The notes beneath the pieces were generated by a model. The model was not told the origin of the DNA. It saw only the letters and a list, made by a program, of their open reading frames with translations, and ran no database searches. This document shows positions 43,276 through 56,102 of a stretch of DNA of 64,000 bases, piece after piece; positions within the stretch are counted from its first letter, which is position 1, and each line of letters opens with the position of its first letter. The translations under genes were made by a program, and so were the position numbers. Source of the stretch: Hydrangea macrophylla (Eukaryota > Streptophyta > Magnoliopsida > Cornales > Hydrangeaceae); the NCBI GenBank assembly GCA_033977485.1, contig CM066988.1:75923669-75987668 (forward strand), read 5' to 3'.

Positions 43276-43740
43276 GGTTCTGTGTCCACATATTGTTCCC
43301 AACCAAGACTCCAAGCTAGCATGTTTAGACTTGCATAGACAAAAATCTGAGGATGCATTGAAAGAATCAAACGTAGACATGGATTAAACTATGAAACAGA
43401 AATTTCAACATAAAATCAAAACTAAACTAAAACTGCAATAGGTTTACAATTAAACGAAATCTAGAACAACAAATCAAAAGAAATAAACCTGAACTTTACA
43501 CCGAATTCGAAGTGCAAAGTCCTCTAACTTGAATTTGGTAAAATTAAAACGAAATGAAAAAAATCCTACAAAACAATAAAATGAGAGCCAACTCTTGACT
43601 CCTCTCACTCTCCTCTATATATACTGTGATATTCACGAGCTTACAGCGTCCAGGTTTACAATGTAACGACTGGTTGTTGTCATAAACCTTGATTTGGTTA
43701 GATTCTGCTCCATTAAAGAGATTTGACTTCTAGCTTTTAC

Positions 43741-43860
43741 CAATCGATTGGTAACTGAACCCAATTGATTGGTAAGAATACCAGTCGATTGGTTAAACTG
43801 GCAATCGATTGGTTTGGATCTATGGATGGCAATCGATTGCAATAATGGCAATTAATTGGT
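43741..43860. repeat. AATCGATTGG cluster, LTR upstream group
   Basis: Five or six copies (CCAATCGATTGG, CCAATTGATTGG, CCAGTCGATTGG, GCAATCGATTGG and others) about 117 bases upstream, in minus sense, of the LTR TATA box. Confidence 0.85.
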
Positions 43861-44085
43861 ACTTGGATTTCATCTTTAAGTTGTATCCTTTTCCAACTTG
43901 TTATTCATTCCTGCTTTAGGACCTACATCTAAAGAACTAAACACAACAACATACCACGGAAACCACATCATTGTGTAAAAAGATAGGTTAAGACACAAGT
44001 GCAGGTAAAGCTAGAGATATGGAGCTAAGTTTAACCAATTTTACTCTTTATCGGGCCAATATTTTACAAATATTAGCCCTCATCA

Positions 44086-44098
44086 CGACCCCCAACTA
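44086..44098 (-). other. Polypurine tract of the Athila-like element
   Basis: The minus strand reads AGTTGGGGGTCG directly before the 3' LTR start TGATGAGGGC. It parallels GGTTTGGGGGTG before the LTR at 60166. Confidence 0.75.
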
Positions 44099-46039
44099 GC
44101 GTATTGCTAGTCTCTAGCAATGAAGCGGAGTTAGAACAAGCTAAGATAAACAACAACCAACATTATAGTTTTATTGAATTAAAACAAAAGAAAAAAAAAT
44201 CCTAACTCACTTTCGCAGGAATCGCGGTTGCAATAAGAGTATGCAACAAGCCTTTGAACCCTATTGGACGAGTTGTGTCTCGTGAGGGTTTTCAGAGAAT
44301 ATACCCACAAAATTAAAATGTCAAGCTTGCCAAACTCATCAAAGAATCTCAATCTTCCCTAATACGCTAAGAATCATGCTCAACAAGGATATAGATTCCT
44401 TAACATACCATGGAAATAAACAACATGTTACAAGGCAACTTTTCTAGTCAAAACTATATCTATAGCCTTCATATAACCTTGTGTGTGTGTGGAGTCAACA
44501 ACTACAGTCGAAATCTTTGTTTCAAAGTTATTTAGACTGAGCACGTTCAAGATGTAGTAGTTTTAACTCAATTCTCACACAGTTTACGCTCAAAATGTAA
44601 TCACTCTGAAACCATCATAAAAGTTGTGCACTCATAGTATGAAGCTCAAATGAGTAAATGTAGAGGCAATCAAACATGCTTACATACTAGACACTGAAAA
44701 TGCTTATTTTAAAGTGTAGGAGTCTCATGAACGAAATATCATTTACTACAGGAGCGATCTATCGTGGAAAACTCATTCCATACTCGAAATTCATTAAAGT
44801 TATCTAGAATCTTTAGGACTTGTGAAAGAAAAAAAGGTAAGATAGTTGAGATGGTGAGATGTGATTATGAGTTCAAGCATGTGGTAAGCATGTGGTTGGG
44901 TATTTTTGTATTCTACTTCACTTTTCATTCACCCAATCCTCCAACATCTATATACATATATTTTTTTTTCTTCAACCCACCAATTTTTCTTTATCCCTTT
45001 TCTTTTGCTCTTCTCTTTTCAATGTAGCTTTTTTTTTTTTAATAACTTCTTCTTTTCCTCCTTTAGCCATCCACACAAAACAATCACATGCTCAGACTAT
45101 TAATATATGATTTCAGATAGAAGCATTGATTAGTGATAGGTAAGTGGGAATTTAAACTTGCTCGGATGATGAGGTGAGCTATCGATGGCCTAAATCATCT
45201 TCTAGACATTTTAACTTATCTCAAGTATTTCTTGAGTTTTAGATTGGTAGATCTTGAACGTTCTCTTGAAGCAACTGGCCAAATCAAACAAAAATGAGAC
45301 TCTCAATGAGTTATTAGCGTATTTCAAGGCCTGACATGAGATTTTGTGATTAACCCTCAAAATAAAAGAATGGCTCGAACTCACATGGGTTCAAAGTTTT
45401 CACTATTAATCCAATCACATGACAGTCATTTTTTCACTCTAATCAAAAGATTTCATCGCAACTGTCAACTCGTGCAAATATTTTCATGATATATTCATGT
45501 TATGGATATACAACCAGATTGGCGACAAAGTAACATGTAATCGAAATCCATAATACGACAAGAAAGATTATGAATGCGTCATTGCACAATGACATTATCT
45601 AGGAGAAACGAGATTTTTGAAAGTCAAAATTTTTATTTATTTATTTATTTATTTTATAATATCGAGAAAGACAACAAACCGAACCAAACACAAGCATGGA
45701 CATTGTAATATTTAACAGGTGTGCAATTATTTTATTCAAAAATCAACAGGTATGAATATCTACCCCTACCCCCAACTGAAATAAACATTGTCCCGAATAG
45801 AGGTATTTCAAGCAATAAAAGGTATATAACACCTGATACATGCTTATCAGAACACATAAAAGAATTTACCTGTTAAAATACAACAATCTCCACAAATAAC
45901 CAAGATCAAGAATATCATGGATAACAACGGAGAGCATAGACAAATAAAACACAATCCATGAGGAAAAAGAATTATCTGTATAATAATGTCCAAAAATCAT
46001 ATAAAGTCCCTACACAGATATAAATGAAACCAAAAGTAA
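44099..46039 (-). other. Non-coding 3' region of the Athila-like element
   Basis: No gene seen. A block at 44215-44295 (GCAACAAGCCTTT, then GACGAGTTGTGTCTCGTGAGGG) matches the TR-GAG element at 60245-60340. ORFs at 44764-45110 reflect T-rich sequence. Confidence 0.6.
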
Positions 46040-47703
46040 TCATCCAACCCAAAATATCCACATATCCAAATATAGAAACACAAGAGAGAGATAACAAGAT
46101 ATGAAATAAAAAAAACACTCTTTCACTCCTCGAACTCGATCTTGGGGCTCAATAGACGGAAGGTCGCCAGAAGTCTTAGGATCGGAAATAGGAGCTGTGA
46201 TCTCATCGCCACCCTCAATAGCTGTCTCAGTCTGAAAGACAGCCATCAGGTCACTCTCAGTCTGCATAGGAGTAGCAGCTTGAGGTGGTGGTGATGGTGG
46301 ACACATCTCAAGAATATTGCCCTCTGGGAGAACTGACGTAGAGGCAGGAGCAGCCGATGGAGCAGTCAGTGGAGGCGGCATGGATGTGGAATGCAAAGAC
46401 TGCTCCACCCCCAATATCAACAAAACCTGATTGATCTGATTACCTATCTGCTCGAGTCGTGCATGAACAAAGTCACGATCAGAGGCCAACTGAGTGGCCA
46501 TCAACTCCTGCTGAGCATTCAGCTCTCGGACCATCCCATGTAACTGTAATCTCGCCTCTCTCTCCTCAATAAGAAGGTCATGAACTACCTACAGAGTCGC
46601 GGGAGTAGCTATCTTAAGAGCCCTGAACTCAAACCCTCGACCTCAGTAGGCGTCCCTGGGATCACCACAGTAGGTATAATAGTGGGAGCAGCAGTGGGTG
46701 CCTTAGCAGCCTCCTCCTTGTCCTGACCCTCCTCCTCTGGCATCCCTGGGTCTTCGTCTTCCTCTTCTGACTCCTCTCCTCTCTTTTTCTTCTTCTTTTT
46801 ACTCTTTTTCTTGCCATTACTCTCTCCCACCTTCCCTTTTCCCTTACTAAGGGCCTTAAACTGGCCGTCCGACCTTCTTGCTGTCGCCTCATAGAAAACA
46901 CCAATCTTTAAGCTCTAAAGTAGAAGATCAGCAGGGGGTTACGGGATGCCCACCTCTGTTCAGACTCGATGAATCACCCATGAACCTTTGAGGTACTGGG
47001 TATGCGCTAAGTGCCTAGTATAGTTAAAGAGGAAATCCAGCAGGAGTTGAGAGAGACAAACTGGCTTCTTGGTTCTAATTGCATACAAAAGCTATGTATA
47101 TCACCCAGCCAACTCATTCTTGTAAGTAGTTGGAAGAATACACCTTATTATGACTAAATAAAGAAGGTGATACACCGAGGTGAGATTATGATCCCAGAAA
47201 GTTCCCTCACCACTCTACTTTTTAACTTTTCCTCTGAAAATTTCTATAGCAACAGTATCGAATGATGGGAACGAGCGATCAATGTGGACAGAAAATAGAT
47301 GATCAGGAACCTCGGCAATACCAAGAGCTCTTGAGACTGTCACTGGGCTAAATATGATCTCTTTCCCTCAAACGCATGATGAGAATGTATAAGGAGCTCC
47401 TGGGACCTTAATCATACTTGCTATGGAAGTGCGGATCCACAAAGCGTTAACTTTCTTGGCAGTCGTAAGAACAGGCATCCAATTTGAAAAGACGCAGAGC
47501 TGAGTAAGGTAGAATGGAGTCTTGGTGTCGCTCCAGAGATTTTCAAACTGACGTTCAACCTTAACCTCGCGAGTACGGAAATATTTGGAGAACCAGGTGT
47601 TCTCTTTGTCCGTGCAGAACCCGTGAGTGAGTGGTGGGTCTGGGATAACCAATGATGTAGACTTGTACGGGTGAAGACTGCTATCTTTAGCTTTGGGAGC
47701 CAT
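46040..47703 (-). pseudogene. Accessory gene of the Athila-like element (putative plant transposon protein)
   Basis: It starts MAPKAKDSSLHPYKS at 47703. The block WFSKYFRTREVKVERQFENL with TKTPFYLTQLCVFSNW, followed by EIIFSPVTVSRALGI in the same frame after a stop, resembles the putative plant transposon protein domain often carried after pol in Athila-type elements. A Lys-rich acidic tail (KKKSKKKKK, ESEEEDEDPG) at 46800-46740 suggests nuclear targeting. The last part (RELNAQQELMATQLASDRDF...LEQIGNQINQVLLILG) is coiled-coil-like, in another frame, with a TAG where Gln is likely at about 46588. Several stops and frameshifts kill it. It has its own upstream TATA-like box and palindrome clusters. 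The family call is by recognition only. Confidence 0.55.
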
Positions 47704-47769
47704 GAGAATTGAAAGAAAAGAGAAATAGAGAGTTTAGATGTAAGAAAGGAACAAACTGCACCTCTGTTT

Positions 47770-47880
47770 ATACCAATCGATTGGCATAAAATGATAATCG
47801 ATTGATATCCGATGCCAATCGATTGGGCACTAATGGCAATCGATTGGATCTAGATTGTAATCGACTGCCATCAGTAGAAG
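47770..47880. repeat. AATCGATTGG cluster before the accessory gene
   Basis: CCAATCGATTGG, TAATCGATTGA, CCAATCGATTGG, GCAATCGATTGG and TAATCGACTGC within 110 bases, 70 bases upstream of the accessory start codon. Confidence 0.85.
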
Positions 47881-48103
47881 TAGGGGCTGCCCACAACAAA
47901 GGTCTCACACCCCCAACATCATTTTAGTGGTCTTATGACCATGAGGGGCACCCTCTATCGTTAAGATAAATATTAGGGCAAAAAAGATTGGGTGTTTGTG
48001 AGTTACCTTAATGAATGTGTGGTATGGTTCAGAAGTAGAAATCCTTTGTGATGTGAATGGTGATGTTGATGATGGTAGTGAGGGTCCAAACCCTCGGATT
48101 GCG

Positions 48104-48116
48104 CTCTAAATACCCC
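48104..48116 (-). promoter_or_regulatory. TATA-like box of the accessory gene
   Basis: The minus strand reads GGGGTATTTAGAG between the two palindrome clusters. It is a weak TATA match; the role is inferred by analogy with the LTR. Confidence 0.35.
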
Positions 48117-48329
48117 CTTCTCTACTCTTCTTCACCGTGATAGCGGCTATAGGTGGTGATAGTGGAGGCACGATGATGAGGATGGTGATGATGACGTTGG
48201 GGATGGGACGGTGGTGATGATAATGAGATGAAGAGTGGGGGTTTCACTCCCAAAATTGCCTCTCTCTCTCGGTTATTTTGAACAAATGAGGGAAAGAGGG
48301 GAAAATAGATGCTTAAACTGCCAGGAAAT

Positions 48330-48412
48330 GGCAATCGATTGCCACCACTTGGCAATCGATTGGGGATTAAACGCAATCGATTGATAATCAAGTCCAATCG
48401 ATTGGTTATCAA
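48330..48412. repeat. AATCGATTGG cluster upstream of the accessory promoter
   Basis: GCAATCGATTGCC, GCAATCGATTGGG, GCAATCGATTGAT and CCAATCGATTGG within about 80 bases. The ORF at 48122-48412 translates the repeat as NRLP-like units and is not a real gene. Confidence 0.85.
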
Positions 48413-49080
48413 AAATCAAAGGATCATAGAAATGGTTCATGCTATCACCCCCAACTGTTCAGGACTGCACATTCAAGATAGAAGATAAGAATTCGAGCAT
48501 CTAAATAGTAAAAATACCCACCAAACACAAAAGTTCGGAAGAATTTACTCAGAAATCATCAATCCTATTGCTCAAAAGTGGATTCTTAGTATCTCAAATT
48601 ACAAGATCTTGATTGGAAAGCAAGCAAACAGCCAGAAGAAAACTAAAACAAAGTTTTGTCTTATTCAGCGTTACAGGAATTAGACAACTCAATCAAGCTC
48701 AGGTTCTGGAGAAGAAAAGTCTTTCCCTACAGCATAATCCACGAAGTATTCCACCATTTCTCTGTCTGAGCTTATTTGGAGATCTTCCAGAATCTCTTGA
48801 ACTGTGCACAGCAGATCCCAAGTATTGATATCAGCGATTGCTTCATTAGGAGAATCTAGGCACGAGCTGGGCATCGGAGTAAAAATTGGCCTTTCCTATT
48901 CTACCTATTCCGGGGTTCCTGGAGAGCGGACCCTATGGTAAAGCAAATGTGGCAGGAACTGCTGTGGATTCATCCTATAGCCAACAAATAGACAGAATTA
49001 AGAGATGGAGATAGAACAGAAAGAAAAAAATACACCAAGAGAAAGAAAACTACTATACAACAACAGAATTCTCAAAGATT
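48413..49080 (-). other. Spacer between pol and the accessory promoter
   Basis: No gene seen beyond short frames without family features. Confidence 0.5.
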
Positions 49081-50439
49081 TCAAGAAGAATAATCAGGAT
49101 CATCCAGTTGGATGGTCTCTGATTCTGGTTCAAACCTCTCCAAAAATGGCTTTAAACATTCCCCATTCACCTTGAATATATTCCCATTTTGGGGGTTTAC
49201 TATCTCCACTACCCCATGAGAAAACACCTCCTTAACAATAAATGGTCCTATCCACCTCGATTAGCTTTCCAGGAAAAAGATGAAGCTTTAAATCATAAAG
49301 TAATACATTTTATCCTGGTTCAAGCTTCTTTCTCAGGATCGATCGATCATGCTTTGCTTTTAATTTTGATTTGTATGTTATTAAGCTGTAGCTTCCTCAG
49401 TGTACCACTCTCATGAATATCGAAGTTCAGCAGTCGTGTGGCCCAGTATGCTTTGTGTTCCAGTTCCATAGGTAAATGGCAGGCCTTTCCATAAATCAAC
49501 CTATAGGGAGACATTCTAAGGTTCGTTTTGTACGTCGTCCTGTATGCCCACAAAGCGTCGATCAGACGTGACGTCCAATCTTTTCTGTTGATGTTAATAA
49601 TCTTTTCCAAGATATATTTAATTTCCCTATTGGCTAGCTCTGCCTGACCATTTGATTGCGAGTGATATGATAAAGCAATCTTATGGTTGACCCCATATTT
49701 TTTCATCAGTGCCTCGAAAGGCTTATTGCAGAAATGGGACCCATGATCGCTAATCATGGCCTTCGGTGTTTTGAATCTTGAAAGAATGTTCTCTTTTAAG
49801 AATGTGATCACAGTTCTGTGATCGTTTTTCCTCGTCATAATGGTCTCAACCCACTTGGACCCATACTCGACCGCCAAAAGAATACATTCATAGTGAGAGG
49901 ATGGCAGGAATGGTCCCACGAAATCAATGCCCCAGTAGTCAAAAATTTTGATTGTGATGATCGGGGCCATCGACATTTCATTTCTCCTGGACAGGCTTCC
50001 TAGCTTTTGCACCCGGCACATGCTCTACAAAAAGCATAAGAGTCTTTGAAAATTGTCGACCAATAAAATCCATTGCTAAATACCTTTTGGGCGGTCTTTT
50101 GGGTTGAGAAATGACCGTCGTACGCCTCTTTGAGTGACACGAGGAAAGGATATGAGAAATATCTTCTTCTGGAATGCATCGCCTTATAACTTGGTCCACA
50201 CAGTACTTAAACAAGTACGGATCATCGAAATAAAACCAATGAGCGATAGATAGAAACCTTTTTCTGTCAGGGGTGGACCAATGGGATGGGGTCTCCCTTG
50301 TTGCCAAGTAGTTGACAATATTTGCATACCAGGGTTGAGTGGTTGCAGCAAACAATTGTTCGTCTAGAAAAGAATCACGGATTGGAATGGATTGTGAAGA
50401 ATTATCCTTGAAAGTCAACCGGGAAAGGTGATCAGCCAC
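49081..50439 (-). pseudogene. Athila-like integrase
   Basis: The N-terminal part (ADHLSRLTFKDNSSQSIPIR to the zinc-finger region HILSSCHSK) is at 50439-49978. After a frameshift the catalytic core runs from about 50021: first Asp in [10 protein letters not shown] near 49935, second in [12 protein letters not shown] near 49760, and Glu in [20 protein letters not shown] near 49660. [28 protein letters not shown], split by no stop, follows. The tail FKVNGECLKPFLERFEPE ends in a TGA at 49083-49081. D-D-E residues are intact, but the frame is broken near 50000 and after 49347. Sequence blocks are of Athila type. Confidence 0.92.
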
Positions 50440-51798
50440 GACATTCTCGACTCACTTTTTATCCTTGATGATCAAATCAAATTCTTGGAGTAGCAGAATC
50501 CAGTGTATTAATCGCTACTTCGTATCTTTCTTTGATAAAAGATACTTCAACGTGGCATAATCTGTAAAGCAAAATATCTGTGAGCTAATAAGATATTGTC
50601 TAAATTTCTCCAATGCGTATACAATTGCTAGCTACTCCTTTTCGGTAGTGGAGTAATTTCTTTGAGCTCCATCAAGAGTCCGTCTAGCATAGTAGATTAT
50701 AGATGGATTTTTGCCCCTCCTCTATCCCAATACAGCCCTGATCGCAGTGTCCCTGGCATCACACATCAGCTCAAATAGAAGGCTCTAATTTGGAGATTGC
50801 ATTATTGGAGCTATAGTAAGATGATGCTTGAGTTTATCAAAGGATTCTTGGCATTCGTTGGTCCATTCAAATGGTATGTCCTTTACAAGAAGTTGACATA
50901 GTGGCCTAGATACGGCACTAAAATCCTTAATAAACTTCCGGTAAAAACCGGCATGACCTAGAAATGATTGTATATCTTTTACCGTAATAGGACAGGAAGA
51001 TTAGAAATTATGTCAATCTTCGCCTTATCTCCTGTTTTCTCTCAGCAGAAACGATATGCCCCAGGATGATTTCTTTTGTCACCATAAAGTGACAATTTTT
51101 CCAATTGAGGACCAAGTTCTTATCCTTACATCTCTGTAAAACTTTTTGGGGATATCCTAAGCAATCATCAAGGCTATTTCCAAACACAGAGAAATCATCC
51201 ATCAAAACTTCCATGATCTTTTCAACCATATCGCTGAAAATGCTTACCAAACACCTCTGGAACGTAGCAGGTGCATTACATAAGCCAAATGGCATCCGGC
51301 AATATGCGAACGTTCCAAACGGAAAGGTAAATGTGGTTTTTCCTTGATTAGTAGGATCAATTTCAATCTAGTTATAACTACTATAACTGTCCAGGAAACA
51401 ATAAAACTGGTGACCCTCCACTCTTTCAAGCATTTGGTCCATGAAAGGTATTGGGAAATGGTCTTTTCGAGTCACCGCATTCAATCTTCTGTAATCAATA
51501 CACATGCACCAGCATGTGGTCACACGTGTAGGCACCAACTCTCCTTCCTTATTCTCCACCACTATAATGCCAGCTTTCTTCGGCACTACTTGAGTCGGAC
51601 TAACCAAGGACTATCCGAGATCGGATAAATCACCCCAACATCAAGCAATTTCATAACTTCTTTCTTTACTACCTCTTGCATGTTTGGGTTTAGACGCCTT
51701 TGCATTTGGCAACATGGTTTTGCCTCTTCCTCTAGATAAATCCTGTGGGTGCATATAGATGGGCTTATTCCTCTTAAGTCTGCGACAGTCCATCCCAA
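50440..51798 (-). pseudogene. Athila-like reverse transcriptase and RNase H
   Basis: RT motifs: QRRLNPNMQEVVKKEVMKLL near 51690, CIDYRRLNAVTRKDHFPIPF near 51490, FYCFLDSYSSYN near 51385, MPFGLCNAPATFQRCLVSIF near 51295, and the catalytic box VLMDDFSVFGNS near 51200 (the Athila pattern MDDF). VKDIQSFLGHAGFYRKF-like text continues after frameshifts near 50985. RNase H is present at about 50800-50470 in pieces with stops (near 50722, 50627 and 50517). A TAG near 51811 replaces Gln just upstream. Catalytic Asp residues of RT remain. Confidence 0.9.
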
Positions 51799-52574
51799 TG
51801 CACTCCTGTACTACTTGAGCAACTTTATCAGTTTACCTTTCTGTTCTTGATTCAAAACAGATGAAATTATTACATGAAAGGTTTGTTCTCCCAGAAAAAC
51901 ATATTTCAATTCCTTCAGGATCTCTTTCAATTCCAACTCCAAAAATTGTAGGTTTGACGGCACTTTAACTTTGTCTTTGGCGGTAATTGTTCGGGCTGTC
52001 CACATTGTCCTCGTAACTTCCTCTTCCATAACCTCCAATATTGCACATACTTGACTCATCTTCTTATCTTGTGGAGTGTATCTATATAATTCATAACACG
52101 AGTTACTGATAATGGACTCCACAGGATCATAGGGAGCAGTCGAGTCAAATAATCTTGGATTACCGACTCCACCCAGTTTACTTCCTCTTCATCATCATCA
52201 AAATCTTCAATTTTGGGATTTGAAAAAATCTTAATTTTCAACGTCATGTTCCCAAAAAGCACGATCATCACTCCACTCCTTACCTTGATTGTCGCATAGT
52301 TCGTCGCAAGGAAAGAACGTCCAAAAATCACTGAAATCTAGAATTTGGCATTGTATACTGGCTCGGTGTCTAAAATGACAAAGTCAACAGAAAAGACAAA
52401 AGTGTCAATCTGGACTAAGACATCCTCCATAACTCCTCGCGGATATTTGATTGATCGATCTGCAAGTTGGAGAGTAATTTGAGTGGATTTAAGCTCCCCC
52501 AATCCTAGCTGTTGGTAGATAGTATAAGGTAGGAGATTTACACTCAATCCTAAGTCGAGTAGAGCATTGTTCAC
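51799..52574 (-). pseudogene. Athila-like aspartic protease and linker to RT
   Basis: ALLDLGLSVNLLPYTIYQQL (about 52565-52510) is the Athila protease start, with DLG in place of the usual D-S/T-G, a known form here. LQLADRSIKYPRGVMEDVLV and FVILDTEP follow, then GRSFLATNYATIKVRSG and GNMTLKIKIF. The linker to RT is acidic. A frameshift near 52335 and a stop near 52060 separate pieces. The matching gag-protease frame in the TR-GAG element at 63040 is intact and similar in order. Confidence 0.88.
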
Positions 52575-54660
52575 TTTCTTCTAACCGATTATGAAAGAAA
52601 TCATTTGTGTACCTGGATCCTTGTATTTGGGAGGCAAATCATGCTTGAGAATTGCATTGCTTGGCAGGCCAGATAAGCGCTCTTCTTAACACTTTGCTTT
52701 CTCTTAACAGTGCACAAGTCTTTTAAGAACTTGTCATAGGAAGGCACTTGTTTAATCGTATCTAGGAGCTGGAGGTTGATTTTTACTTGCTTGAATAACT
52801 CCAGAAACTCCTGACTTTTGGTTTCTTGTTGAGGTTTCTTTAACCTCTGAGGATATGATGCCGGAAAAGGGCATTTGGGTACCACTTTGAGAAGAGTTTC
52901 TTTTCCAAGCCTTCTCTTTATCTCGACATCCTTGGGAACTGTAGTTTCGGGCTCAACTATTTTGCCCTCCTTATCTTTTTCCACTAATTCTTCTTCATTC
53001 TCGACCTCATCTTCCATCTCAACCAAAGGGTGTGGTAGAGGAAAAACTTTTTCAAGCACTTTTTCGCTCCTCAACACAGTTATAGCCTTGGCTTTTTTAT
53101 GTGGTCCCGACCTCAAAGGGCCTGCACCCAAATGCTGGCCTCTAGGATTCGGCTCTGGTTGTGTTGGGAACATCATTATCTCTCTATCCCCTTGTTGAGC
53201 AGCCAACCTTTCCACACTTATATTGAGTTTACTCATTAGCTGCATCATCTGATGCATTATGAGTGTATTGGGATCCTCTTGTGCCTTCTTATGAGGTGGC
53301 ACATAAGTGTTGGATGTCGATTGGTTATTGTTTCACTGATTGTAGTTGGGTTGAGGTGGATGATTTTGTTGGTAATGATTTTGTTGGTACCCTTGACCTT
53401 GTTGGTTATTATTTCCCTGATTGTAGTTGGGTTGAGGTGGCTGGTTTTGTTGGTACCCTTGACCTTGTTGATAGATAGAAGCAGGTTGCTAGTTCTGTTG
53501 GCACCCTTGATTTTGGGGTCGGTATTGATTTCCTTGGTTCGGTTGCCACTGTTAAGATGGGTTTACTGTGGTAGCACTATTTCTATGATCGAAACTAGGA
53601 TGGCTCCATATGCTATTGGGGTTGAAACGGTTTGGGGCATTTATAGCATGTACCTCTACAGGATTCTGTTCTTGATAAACAGGATATATTTGGCAATGTT
53701 GAGAGGTATGCCCCATTTGAAGACAACTTGAACATGATTCTTCAAAAGCAAACTGTATTACAAGATCTTTCTTTGCTTCTAATGCCTCCAACATACGAGC
53801 CAGTTGCTCGTGTTTCTCCATTAGACTATCTTCCGCTTTCAATTGATAAATACTATTTTGACTTGAACTTGAACTAGTTTGAGTTCTTGTCACTTGCGTC
53901 TCCCATTCTGGTGCATGCTCGGCCAGCCATTCAAAATGAGCTTCGGCTTGGTCCACATTCTTGCTCATAAACTTATCGTCACTTGTGGTTTCCACAAGTT
54001 TCTTTGATTTCAGACCGAGGCCATCAAAGAAGAAACTTATTGTTTGCCACTTCTCAAAACCATGATGTGGGTAGAGCAATCGCTCCCATGCCTCAGCAAA
54101 AGTTTTTCCATCTTTTTGATTGTATATCTTGATTTGTCTCACAACATTTGTCGTTAACCGATTGGGGAGGAACTTTTTGAGAAAGGCTTCATGAATAGCT
54201 GGCTAAGTTGAAATAGAATTCGACTTAAGTGATAATAACCACGACTTTGCTTTATCCTTCAAGGTAAAGGGAAAAAGCTTTAGTCGAATTATATCACTCA
54301 GGCAAGTTTGATCGGTGAAGATTCCACAGACATCTTCGAAGTCTCGAATATGTAGATATTCCTTCTCCTTTTCCATCCCGTGGAAAGTAGGTAACAATTG
54401 AATCATCCCATTACAAAAATGGAATGTTCCTGGTGTGGTACAATGCGGATACAAGAAGGTGTGGCTATATAATCAGGAGCTAGAAGTTCACGCAAAGGGC
54501 GTTGACCATCATCAATGAGATTAGCCCTATTTTGTCCTTGTTGACTTTCAGTATCATCCATTATTTTAGAGGTTGAAGGAGTAAAAATGGGATTATTAGC
54601 ACTATCGTCAGATTCTTCGAACAAATCTATGATGAAATCTTCGGTGGAGTCGAAGGACAT
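52575..54660 (-). pseudogene. Athila-like gag
   Basis: It starts MSFDSTEDFIIDLFEESDDS at 54660. RPLRELLAPDYIATPSCI is the typical Athila gag start. The capsid part includes FEDVCGIFTDQTCLSDIIRL and LFPFTLKDKAKSWLLSL, then after a stop RQIKIYNQKDGKTFAEAWER. A true CCHC knuckle, CSSCLQMGHTSQHC (C-X2-C-X4-H-X4-C), lies near 53730. A Gln/Asn-rich stretch (QQNQPPQPNYNQ) at 53570-53310 is followed by VKINLQLLDTIKQVPSYDKF before protease. Stops and at least two frameshifts are present. Confidence 0.9.
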
Positions 54661-54771
54661 AGAAGAACATAAACTTTACAACTTTTGTTCTGAAGAATAG
54701 AAAGGAAAAAGAAAGAAAGAAATGAGGTAAGGAAGGATTGGATCAATCTAGAAATTCTTGCCTTTGTTACT

Positions 54772-54789
54772 GTCCCTGACACGGTGCCA
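54772..54789 (-). other. Primer binding site of the Athila-like element
   Basis: The minus strand reads TGGCACCGTGTCAGGGAC just inside the 5' LTR. It resembles the Athila site TGGCGCCGTTGCCGGGGA, which pairs with tRNA-Asp, with several changes. Confidence 0.8.
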
Positions 54790-55479
54790 AAAACTTTACA
54801 CGACTAAAAATGTATTCTCCTAAGAGTACATTCAAGCATAGACGGTCACGTCGAGTGACAACCGGTAAATCCGGGTCGTATCCCAAGAGATAGGAAATTG
54901 GGGACAGCGTGTTCTAGATTGAAACCTAAAGGAAAGAAAAGATGATTTCTTTTGCAATGGAGGTTCTAACGATCCTACTGAATTCGATATTAAAACTAAA
55001 TAAGTTAAAGTGAAGCAACAATTAAATTAAACATAATTAAGTAATGTGATTTTTAATTTATGTAGGATAAAGGTGTTGGGAACATGTGAGTTCGCATTGT
55101 ACCAACCACTGCCATGACCTAACATTAACGTGCAACCGGGGTTTCATCCTTCTAGTATTCCTTATTTTGAAAGTGATTAAATTAAGTAACTTAGACACTA
55201 AGTATGTGAACTTCACATAACTAGTGGTTGAATTACCTTACTTAAAATGAAAAAAAACTGAAATAACAACTAATAAGAACTATGAACTATGATAAACAAG
55301 TCAAATATAGGATATTCGACATGTTCGTCATGTATGTTCATTAAACTAATTGGCTGAAAGGGCTTATATTTCAAAATTAATTTGCAATTTGAACTTGAAA
55401 AGGTCAATTTGGGTTTAGTTTCTGAAATAGAAGTTACTGAAATACTAAAAGAATGCTGCCCTAGACATAAGCGTACCAA

Positions 55480-55595
55480 TCGATTGCTATGAGTGGCAAT
55501 CGATTGGTGTGAAATGACTCCCAATCGATTGGCATAAATACCAATCGATTGGCTTGGAATCTATGACAATTTATTAGGTTCTGTGTCTAATCGAT
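55480..55595. repeat. AATCGATTGG cluster, 5' LTR downstream group
   Basis: CCAATCGATTGC, GCAATCGATTGG, CCAATCGATTGG, CCAATCGATTGG and TAATCGATTGCC within 115 bases. Confidence 0.85.
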
Positions 55596-56102
55596 TGCCC
55601 ACTAATTCTCAAATAGAATCATGGCAGTGACTGGGGAACAATGTCTCTTCACATTGTTCCCAACCAAGACTCTAAACTTGCAAGTTTAGACTTACAGAGA
55701 CATAGAAATCTGAGGATGCATTGAAAGAATCAAACGTAGACATGGATTAAACTATGAAATAGAAATTTCAATAGCAGATCAAAACTAAACTAAAACTGCA
55801 ACGGGTTTACAATTAACGAAGTCTAGAACAACAAAACAAAAGAAATAAACCTGAACTTTACACTGAATTCGAAGTGCAGAGTCCTCTAACTTGAATTTGC
55901 TCAGATCAAAATGAAATGAAAAAAATCCTACAAAACACTAAAATGTGAGCCAACCCTTGACTCCTCTCACTCTCCTCTTTATATACTGTGATATTCACGA
56001 GCTTTAGGCATCCAGGTTCACAATGTAACGGCTGGTTGTCGTCATAAACCTTGATTTGCTGAGATTCTGCTCCATTAAAGAGATTTGACTTCCAGCTTTC
56101 AC

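Larger units (their letters stand above)
42495..44085 (-). repeat. 3' LTR of the Athila-like element
   Basis: Plus-strand termini are TGACACGACTG and AGCCCTCATCA. A minus-strand TATA box (CAGTATATATAGAG, 43613-43624) lies between palindrome clusters at 43741-43860 (upstream) and 43196-43275 (downstream). Confidence 0.9.

Noticed and set aside
48122..48412. ORF with repeated NRLP-like peptide units
   Set aside because: It is a translation of the CAATCGATTGG cluster plus low-complexity DNA, not a repeat protein.
52875..53198. 107-residue plus-strand Ser-rich ORF
   Set aside because: It is the shadow of the Athila-like gag on the other strand.
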